A stretch of 5,258 bases of DNA from Desulfomonile tiedjei. GTDB taxonomy: Bacteria; Desulfobacterota; Desulfomonilia; Desulfomonilales; Desulfomonilaceae. Position numbers and translations under genes: made by a program. The DNA is taken from positions 1 through 5,258 of the forward strand of contig DYRE01000167.1 of the NCBI GenBank assembly GCA_020718965.1. Direction: 5' to 3'. Position 1 is the first letter of the stretch. Each line of letters opens with the position of its first letter. The notes below the pieces were generated by a model. That model did not search any database. It saw only the letters and a program-made list of their open reading frames with translations, and had not been told where the DNA came from. Positions 1 through 4,150 of this stretch are shown here, piece after piece.

Positions 1-179
1 CGCTCATTGTCCTCAGGCCCTTCAGGGTGTTCATTAACGTAGGACCGGTGGGTTAATGCACGCGTGAGAAGACGCAAATTTGGGTACTTATAATTTATTC
101 GTTTTGCTAATTCCTGCGGAGATAAATATACCTGCTCAACGGCAGGAACAACACTCGCGCTTTCAGAATCGAGTTCCAT
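1..179 (-). CDS. rnc: Ribonuclease III, N-terminal fragment (cut by window edge)
   Basis: This is the N-terminal part of RNase III, the endonuclease that cuts double-stranded RNA in rRNA processing and mRNA turnover. Reading minus from the ATG at 179 gives 59 complete codons before the window ends. Residues 19-50 match the start of the RNaseIII domain, including LLTRALTHRSYVNE (37-50). The last visible residues are DNE followed by the first two bases of an Arg codon, which is where the family signature NERLEFLGD begins. The catalytic Glu/Asp residues and the dsRNA-binding domain lie outside the window. About 18 residues of acidic, low-conservation sequence precede the domain. The start is supported by AAAGGAG at 190-184, four bases from the ATG. 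The gene appears to head its own transcript, diverging from the aldo/keto reductase gene. The identification is secure; the exact start is a little less so. Confidence 0.93.
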   Translation of the reverse strand, partial: MELDSESASVVPAVEQVYLSPQELAKRINYKYPNLRLLTRALTHRSYVNEHPEGPEDNE

Positions 180-198
180 AGGTCTCCTTTTGGAACTC
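171..198 (-). promoter_or_regulatory. Start-codon hairpin of rnc mRNA (possible translation block)
   Basis: On the plus strand, gagttcca (171-178) and tggaactc (191-198) are perfect inverted repeats of 8 bases separated by 12. In rnc mRNA this forms an 8-bp stem, plus a possible U-G pair (199/170). Its loop holds the Shine-Dalgarno AAAGGAG and the A of AUG, while the UG of AUG lies in the stem. Such a fold should hinder initiation. The 5' arm (197-191) is the same segment that forms the base of the larger leader hairpin, so the two structures exclude each other. The repeat is seen directly; the regulatory role is inferred. Confidence 0.55.
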
Positions 199-249
199 AG
201 GGAGCGCCAGCCATCTGTGGATAGGATGGCTGTCGGTCGCTCAGTTCCA
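191..249 (-). promoter_or_regulatory. Long leader hairpin of rnc mRNA, candidate RNase III target
   Basis: The untranslated leader of rnc contains an extended interrupted dyad. Bases 191-197 pair with 243-249 (7 bp), 202-206 with 238-242 (5 bp), 207-208 with 235-236 (2 bp), and 209-215 with 225-231 (7 bp), around a 9-base loop (216-224). That makes about 21 pairs with a 4-base bulge and a small internal loop. It ends immediately before the Shine-Dalgarno and has no U-run, so it is not a terminator. In E. coli, a hairpin in the rnc leader is cut by RNase III itself, which lowers rnc expression. The same logic is inferred here from position and shape only. Confidence 0.6.
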
Positions 250-269
250 CTTAGCAATTAAACAGCATG

Positions 270-297
270 ATTTTACCTGATAATTTAGCGAAATCAA
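270..297 (-). promoter_or_regulatory. Sigma-70-type promoter for rnc
   Basis: On the minus strand, TTGATT (297-292) and TAAAAT (275-270) stand 16 bases apart. They match the -35 consensus at 4 of 6 positions and the -10 consensus at 5 of 6. Transcription would begin near 263, giving an 84-base leader that contains the whole hairpin at 249-191. The spacing and the placement just upstream of a structured leader make this a believable promoter. Confidence 0.6.
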
Positions 298-360
298 CTT
301 TTCCACCCTTAGGTTACGCGAAGTATTTTCAATGCCTTCCTTGGACATTTCACTTGTGTT

Positions 361-411
361 AGCAGGTGCAATTCTGAAGAATTGCATCCTAATGATACAA
401 TGAACCCTGCT
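361..411 (+). promoter_or_regulatory. Nested palindrome and extended -10 promoter upstream of the aldo/keto reductase gene
   Basis: A perfect inverted repeat, tgcaattc (367-374) / gaattgca (379-386) with a 4-base spacer, lies upstream of the aldo/keto reductase gene. It is flanked by a second inverted pair, agcagg (361-366) and cctgct (406-411). Between them is an extended -10 element, TGA (393-395) followed by TACAAT (396-401), one mismatch from consensus. No good -35 exists at the usual distance because the palindrome occupies that place. Transcription would start near 408, about 31 bases before the ATG. The palindrome is therefore placed like an operator for a dimeric regulator. No U-run follows, so it is not a terminator. 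The regulator is unknown. Confidence 0.45.
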
Positions 412-427
412 TAATAATTAGGTTGGC

Positions 428-433
428 AAAGGA
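428..433 (+). promoter_or_regulatory. Ribosome-binding site of the aldo/keto reductase gene
   Basis: AAAGGA lies five bases before the ATG at 439, supporting that start. Confidence 0.65.
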
Positions 434-438
434 TTGTA

Positions 439-1368
439 ATGGCTATCTCAGAAGAAACGAAATTCCTGCATGAAATTGAATTTGGACTCGGGGCTTGGGC
501 GTGGGGCGATCGAGTCTTCTGGAGTTATGGCAAGACTCATACCGATGAAGACATAAAGCAAGCCTTCGATACCTCGATCGAGGCAGGGATAATTTTTCTG
601 GACACAGCTGAAGTTTATGGCCAGGGACGGTCCGAATCTCTAATCGGCGAATTCCTAAAAACAACCAAAGTTCCAGTGATGGTTGCCACCAAATTCATGC
701 CTTTCCCATGGAGGATGAGAAAATCCAGCCTGGTCAATGCACTTAAACACAGCCTGGATCGCCTCGGACTCCCTTTGGTCGATTTATATCAAATTCATTG
801 GCCTTTTCCACCATTTCCTGTCGAACACTGGGTCGAGGCTCTGGCCGAAGCTAAGCAAAAAGGATTAACCCGGACGGTGGGAGTTTCCAATTACAACAAG
901 AACCAGATGCAGAGGGCCTATACCGTCCTTGCGAAATATGATATCCCATTGGCATCCAACCAGGTGGAATACAGTTTACTAGATAGAAGAATCGAAAAGA
1001 ATGGTGTCCTGCAGCGGGCTAATGAACTGGGTATTCGAATCATTTCGTATTCTCCTCTTGCGAAGGGAATCCTTACCGGAAAATATTCTTCAGAGAACCC
1101 TCCCCCTGGAGTTCGAGGAAGGCAATATTCCAGCATCCTGAGGGAAGTCCAACCGCTTCTCAAACTGATGACTGAAATCGGGCAGGATCTTGGAGGTAAA
1201 ACCCAGGCTCAAATCGCCCTCAATTGGTTGATGTGCAAAGGAACGATGCCAATTCCCGGAGCCAAAAACGCAAGGCAGGCGGAAATGAATTCAGGCTCTC
1301 TTGGTTGGCGCTTAACAGAAGATCAAGTTAAATCCCTGGATGCCGCCAGCGAAAAATTTATAAAGTAA
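439..1368 (+). CDS. Aldo/keto reductase family oxidoreductase
   Basis: This is a cytoplasmic NAD(P)H-dependent oxidoreductase of the aldo/keto reductase superfamily ((beta/alpha)8 barrel), which reduces carbonyl groups of aldehydes, ketones or sugars. The 309 residues are the normal family length, and no signal peptide is present. The catalytic tetrad can be read as Asp55 and Tyr60 (in FLDTAEVYG), Lys85 (VATK) and His120 (YQIHWP). Cofactor-site motifs follow: GVSNY (148-152), SNQVEYSLL (173-181), ISYSPLAKGILTGKY (202-216) and PIPGAKNARQ (271-280). The N-terminal pattern GAWAWGDRVFWSYG is reminiscent of the plant chloroplast and cyanobacterial subgroup. The substrate cannot be told from sequence. 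A 75-base gap separates it from the HlyIII-type gene, which seems to have its own -10 element, so the two may be only partly co-transcribed. No terminator is seen directly after it. Confidence 0.93.
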   Translation: MAISEETKFLHEIEFGLGAWAWGDRVFWSYGKTHTDEDIKQAFDTSIEAGIIFLDTAEVYGQGRSESLIGEFLKTTKVPVMVATKFMPFPWRMRKSSLVNALKHSLDRLGLPLVDLYQIHWPFPPFPVEHWVEALAEAKQKGLTRTVGVSNYNKNQMQRAYTVLAKYDIPLASNQVEYSLLDRRIEKNGVLQRANELGIRIISYSPLAKGILTGKYSSENPPPGVRGRQYSSILREVQPLLKLMTEIGQDLGGKTQAQIALNWLMCKGTMPIPGAKNARQAEMNSGSLGWRLTEDQVKSLDAASEKFIK

Positions 1369-1389
1369 AAATCCCAGCTCATTTTGGAA

Positions 1390-1437
1390 TATAATCACCT
1401 CGCGTTGACTCAACTCAATTTTTTATCGGTACAGGAG
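1390..1437 (+). promoter_or_regulatory. Candidate promoter (-10) and ribosome-binding site for the HlyIII-type gene
   Basis: A perfect TATAAT is present at 1390-1395, though no convincing -35 stands 16-18 bases upstream. A start near 1402 would give a leader of about 40 bases. That leader contains a short palindrome, GTTGA-C-TCAAC (1404-1414). AGGAG at 1433-1437 lies six bases before the TTG at 1444 and decides that start. The ribosome-binding site is firm; the promoter is tentative. Confidence 0.5.
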
Positions 1438-1443
1438 TAAACC

Positions 1444-2088
1444 TTGTTAAGAAAACTGCGCGAACCCGTCAATGGATTAACTCATCTGGGCGCTGCAATA
1501 GCGGCTGGCATCGGGCTGATTATCCTGCTGGTGATCGGTTGGGGAAATATTGGCAAGACTATTTCTCTAACGGTCTATGGAATCAGCCTGATTCTCTTGT
1601 TTGCAGCCAGTGCAATTTATCACATGGTAAGAGCCAGACCGTCCATCTTGAACAATCTCAGAAAGCTGGACCACTCTGCCATTTACATTCTGATTGCCGG
1701 GACATATACACCCTTCTGTTTCAACCTGTTCACAGGATTCTGGCAATGGGGAATGTTGATTTTAATTTGGAGTTTGGCGCTGATTGGAGTGGCCATAAAA
1801 CTATTATGGATGGACGCCCCGCGCTGGCTTTACACCGGTGTTTATATCGCCATGGGATGGCTGGCCATTCTGGGCGGGAAGGAACTACTTGCGACACTCC
1901 CCGCAGGCGCCATTGCTTGGCTGCTTGTTGGAGGTATCACATTTACCCTTGGCGCAATAATCTATGCCACCAAAACTTTCAATTTCTTTCCGGGAAAATT
2001 CGGATTCCATGAAGTTTGGCACATATTTGTCATCCTCGGCGCTTTATCCCATTTCATCGGAATTCTCGTATATATTGCGCCGGCTTAA
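1444..2088 (+). CDS. HlyIII / PAQR-like seven-helix membrane protein
   Basis: This is an integral membrane protein of the hemolysin III (YqfA/HlyIII) family, related to the PAQR and adiponectin-receptor proteins. The 214 residues match the family length. About seven hydrophobic segments are visible (near 17-36, 40-60, 79-98, 103-122, 128-146, 151-173 and 190-212). Family motifs are REPVNGLTHLGAA (6-18), SAIYH (56-60), LDHSAIYILIAGTYTPF (75-91) and HEVWHIFVILGALSHF (189-204). Ser56, His60, Asp76, His189 and His193 correspond to the zinc-site and catalytic residues known in PAQR proteins, so a metal-dependent hydrolase activity on a lipid is possible. The hemolysin name is historical. The start is TTG with a good AGGAG. 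The VOC gene begins 18 bases after its stop, so the two are likely one transcript. The family is certain; the role is not. Confidence 0.92.
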   Translation: MLRKLREPVNGLTHLGAAIAAGIGLIILLVIGWGNIGKTISLTVYGISLILLFAASAIYHMVRARPSILNNLRKLDHSAIYILIAGTYTPFCFNLFTGFWQWGMLILIWSLALIGVAIKLLWMDAPRWLYTGVYIAMGWLAILGGKELLATLPAGAIAWLLVGGITFTLGAIIYATKTFNFFPGKFGFHEVWHIFVILGALSHFIGILVYIAPA

Positions 2089-2106
2089 AAGGGAAGAGAA
2101 ACGTCA

Positions 2107-2475
2107 ATGAAAACGTACGGTTTAATTGAAGTCATTCTTTATGTCAAAGACATGAATAAAATGGTTCATTTTTACCACGATGTTCTCGATATCCCTTTGT
2201 CCAATCCAACGACAAATAATCACACTGATGAGAATTGGGTCACCTTTGAGAGCGGGAACTGCCTGCTTGCCCTTCACTCCGGCGGAAAAGGAGACATCGG
2301 CCCCGACTCCCCGAAAATTGTCTTCCGCGTACAGGATATCAAGTCAGCCAGATTCCAACTGCTCGAAGCTGGAGTCTCTGCCAGCGAGATTCGATCCCCC
2401 GCTCCTGGAATATCTGTGTGCGACGCAAGAGATCCGGAAGGCAATCCTTTTTCAATTGAGGAACAAAACTTCTGA
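2107..2475 (+). CDS. VOC-fold (glyoxalase/bleomycin-resistance/dioxygenase superfamily) protein
   Basis: This is a small cytoplasmic protein of 122 residues, a typical length for a two-module vicinal-oxygen-chelate protein. The first beta-alpha-beta-beta-beta module spans about 5-57, with VILYVKDMNKMVHFYHDVLDI (9-29). The second spans about 69-119, with KIVFRVQDI (70-78) and the characteristic DPEGNPFSI (109-117). Candidate metal ligands by position are Glu8, His57 and Glu118; the fourth is not obvious. The superfamily includes glyoxalase I, ring-cleaving dioxygenases and antibiotic-binding proteins, and the sequence does not say which applies here. AAGGGAAGAG lies upstream of the ATG. The gene follows the HlyIII-type gene closely and is followed by a strong terminator, so it ends the plus-strand transcript. 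Confidence 0.87.
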   Translation: MKTYGLIEVILYVKDMNKMVHFYHDVLDIPLSNPTTNNHTDENWVTFESGNCLLALHSGGKGDIGPDSPKIVFRVQDIKSARFQLLEAGVSASEIRSPAPGISVCDARDPEGNPFSIEEQNF

Positions 2476-2501
2476 AATGTAATCATCCACCCAAATATAA
2501 T

Positions 2502-2545
2502 AAAAAGAAGACCTTTTTGATTAATCAAGAAGGTCTTCTTATTTT
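2502..2545. terminator. Bidirectional intrinsic terminator between convergent genes
   Basis: Bases 2505-2520 pair with 2525-2540, giving 16 positions with only one T-G mismatch (2516/2529) and a TTAA loop. On the plus strand the stem is followed by ATTTTA. On the minus strand the A-run at 2502-2506 gives a U-run. It therefore ends the VOC transcript from the left and the Yip1-protein transcript from the right. The inner ttgattaatcaa (2517-2528) is itself a perfect palindrome. Confidence 0.9.
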
Positions 2546-2552
2546 AGTTGCG

Positions 2553-3293
2553 CTAAAAAACAATCAATATAACCACTGAAGTTAATAATATCGAAATTGC
2601 GGGTAGGAGAAATGCAAAAACAAGAAAGGCAACCACCAAAACAGCTATACTCCTTCCAACAGTGATTTGATGCACATGCCGCATGCCTGCGATTAAGACG
2701 GCCAGGCTCCAAAGGATCACAACAAAAGCGAGAAAACTACCAATCCATCCCAGTATGGAATGTAGAAACGCAAAGCTGGTTACAACCAGGAGGATTTGGG
2801 GCGTAAACCCGAGCAGGAAGACATTAACGTGGTTTCGTAATTCCCCTTGACCTCTTAGAACCTTGGCTACAAGGAATACCGCCAAAGCGGCAGCCATCCA
2901 CCCTCCCAATAGCGTCAGTGGAGCAGAAAGCCATTTTCCGATTACACGAAGAGTGTAACTCGCTTCCCTGCCCAATGGCGGGCTATATTGTTCCATTGCA
3001 TTGGATATGGACTGCAATTTATACGATAAATTCGTCACATAATTTTCCAATGAAGGAGGAAGACGTCGCGCTAAAAGCTGGTTTACTCGGACTTCGAGCG
3101 AATCGATACCTGTTCCTATTCCTTGCGGCTCGGAGGAGAGGGATGTTACTAATCCGCCAAATGTAATCAAAAGGGAAATTACAAGGAAAAGGCGTAAAGA
3201 TGTCCATAAGCCCGTCTGGTCGTCTCCAATCTTTTTAAGTACTTTTCCGTCCAGTTTGAGGATATTCCAGAAATCAGAGAAGAATTGTGTCAT
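2553..3293 (-). CDS. Yip1-domain family membrane protein (second of a tandem pair)
   Basis: This is an integral membrane protein of 246 residues that I assign to the bacterial Yip1-domain family. A cytoplasmic-looking stretch (1-30) is followed by TM1 (about 32-52), a polar loop of some 65 residues (53-118) and then hydrophobic segments near 120-144, 157-175, 180-204 and 213-245. The pattern LLGGW...GQGELRNHVNVFLLGFTPQIL (128-168) is the part most like Yip1. In eukaryotes Yip1 proteins act in Rab-dependent vesicle traffic; the bacterial role is unknown. I chose the ATG at 3293 rather than one at 3317. The former has AAGGAGG five bases upstream, whereas the latter lies inside the end of the preceding gene. 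Only 10 bases separate the two genes. It is a paralogue of the upstream gene: W195, R205 and G213-R214 fall at the same spacing as W198, R208 and G216-R217 there. Confidence 0.78.
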   Translation of the reverse strand: MTQFFSDFWNILKLDGKVLKKIGDDQTGLWTSLRLFLVISLLITFGGLVTSLSSEPQGIGTGIDSLEVRVNQLLARRLPPSLENYVTNLSYKLQSISNAMEQYSPPLGREASYTLRVIGKWLSAPLTLLGGWMAAALAVFLVAKVLRGQGELRNHVNVFLLGFTPQILLVVTSFAFLHSILGWIGSFLAFVVILWSLAVLIAGMRHVHQITVGRSIAVLVVAFLVFAFLLPAISILLTSVVILIVF

Positions 3294-3298
3294 GAGAT

Positions 3299-3306
3299 CC
3301 TCCTTA
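3299..3306 (-). promoter_or_regulatory. Shine-Dalgarno overlapping the upstream stop codon (translational coupling)
   Basis: TAAGGAGG (3306-3299) is both the TAA stop of the first Yip1-family gene and a near-perfect Shine-Dalgarno for the second, five bases before its ATG. It fixes the start at 3293 and suggests that ribosomes ending the first gene start the second. Confidence 0.85.
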
Positions 3307-4062
3307 GCCCATCGCACCGGCTACGGCAACGCCTATAACTACCCCAAAAATGACAGACAAAGCGAGTAGCACCACATTCATCACAAGAGTCAATACGATG
3401 GCCATCACTGCTCTACCCCAGGAAAATCCAAAAGTCGCACGAACGATTTGAAAGCTGATCGCCAGCGTCCACGCGGACAATAAGGAAATTGGAATGGTGA
3501 CACCGGGAATAAAACCAAGGGAGTTTATTAACTGCGGAGCAAATGCAAAAACCATTGGAGCGTATAATGCCCCTTTTTTTATCTTTCCGCCCAGCCAACC
3601 AGCGACCATTTGCAGTAGGACTGTATATAACCACCAGGTAAACAAAACACCTGTGATAAATGATATAGGGGTCAGGAGAATGCTTGCCGGGTACGGATAG
3701 ATCCCGGTTAACCGAATCACCAACCAGGAAATTGAATAAAGCAACTCGAATAGAACCACAGCCGTTGAATACTGCCCAGCAAGAGATTGATACAACGCTG
3801 ATTGAGTTAGCAAAGAATGAAATTGCTCCTGCAGCATGTCGGCGCGTGGAAGGGTCGCTAAATTCATTAAAACGCCTACACCTAATGCGATTGCAGCCGG
3901 TAATAACATCAGCGCCAAAGTACCACAGCCAAACCTGAATGGATGTTCCTTTTCAAGGTAAGGTATGTACATGTCATCCTGAAGCATTAGTGCTTTGCCG
4001 GCATCGGTGTAAGTCTGCCTGGCATATTGGCTGAACGGCGTTTTTTCTTTGGTCTCAGTCAT
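3304..4062 (-). CDS. Yip1-domain family membrane protein (first of a tandem pair)
   Basis: This 252-residue integral membrane protein resembles the bacterial Yip1-domain family. It has a charged N-terminus (1-44), TM1 (about 46-68), a polar loop with amphipathic character (69-122) and hydrophobic segments near 126-150, 166-185, 188-207 and 216-247. Family-like features are GGKIKKGALYAPMVFAFAPQ (158-177) and WTLAISFQIVRATFGFSWGR (198-217). The latter aligns without gaps in key spacing to the downstream protein. There is no signal peptide separate from TM1 and no catalytic motif, so a scaffold, transport or membrane-shaping role is possible but unproven. The start has AAGGG ten bases upstream, a slightly long spacing. 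Its upstream neighbour is the ATP-grasp-SET gene, with a terminator between. Confidence 0.78.
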   Translation of the reverse strand: MTETKEKTPFSQYARQTYTDAGKALMLQDDMYIPYLEKEHPFRFGCGTLALMLLPAAIALGVGVLMNLATLPRADMLQEQFHSLLTQSALYQSLAGQYSTAVVLFELLYSISWLVIRLTGIYPYPASILLTPISFITGVLFTWWLYTVLLQMVAGWLGGKIKKGALYAPMVFAFAPQLINSLGFIPGVTIPISLLSAWTLAISFQIVRATFGFSWGRAVMAIVLTLVMNVVLLALSVIFGVVIGVAVAGAMG

Positions 4063-4089
4063 GGTTAAGAATCCCTTCCGGGTGGAATT

Positions 4090-4114
4090 AAAAAAGCCGA
4101 AGGTCTTTCGGCTT
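4090..4114 (-). terminator. Intrinsic terminator after the ATP-grasp-SET gene
   Basis: Bases 4094-4101 and 4107-4114 form a perfect 8-bp stem (AAGCCGAA / TTCGGCTT) around a 5-base loop. Read on the minus strand, the stem runs into six U residues (4095-4090). It lies 37 bases after the TAA of the ATP-grasp-SET gene and only 28 bases before the next ATG, so it should separate that gene from the Yip1 pair at least in part. Confidence 0.82.
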
Positions 4115-4115
4115 A

Positions 4116-4121
4116 ATTGTA
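4116..4121 (-). promoter_or_regulatory. Weak candidate -10 for the Yip1 pair
   Basis: TACAAT on the minus strand matches the -10 consensus at 5 of 6 positions, but no recognisable -35 lies upstream. If used, transcription would start near 4109, inside the terminator stem, so the new transcript would lack the full hairpin and would escape termination. Otherwise the Yip1 pair would depend on read-through. Confidence 0.25.
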
Positions 4122-4150
4122 CTTGATGGAAGAATTTATTGGTCTGGCAG

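Noticed and set aside
443..1163. Minus-strand open frames within the aldo/keto reductase gene (443-664, 918-1163)
   Set aside because: They are antisense to a gene with an intact catalytic tetrad and have no start signals.
1404..1424. Short GTTGA-C-TCAAC repeat followed by six T's as a terminator of the aldo/keto reductase gene
   Set aside because: The one-base spacer cannot form a loop, and the alternative stem is only four pairs; it is too weak to terminate.
1405..1433. TTGACT at 1405 as a -35 element for the HlyIII-type gene
   Set aside because: Its -10 would fall at about 1428-1433, on the ribosome-binding site, leaving no room for a leader.
1539..2012. A 157-codon open frame on the plus strand inside the HlyIII-type gene
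   Set aside because: It lies fully within a gene with clear family motifs, has no ribosome-binding site and no recognisable domain, and has a shadow-like composition.
2180..2482. A 100-codon open frame overlapping the VOC gene on the same strand
   Set aside because: The other frame contains the VOC motifs at the expected spacing; this one has no motif and no Shine-Dalgarno.
3294..3317. Upstream ATG at 3317 as the start of the second Yip1-family gene
   Set aside because: It lies inside the last codons of the preceding gene and has no Shine-Dalgarno, whereas the ATG at 3293 has AAGGAGG five bases before it.
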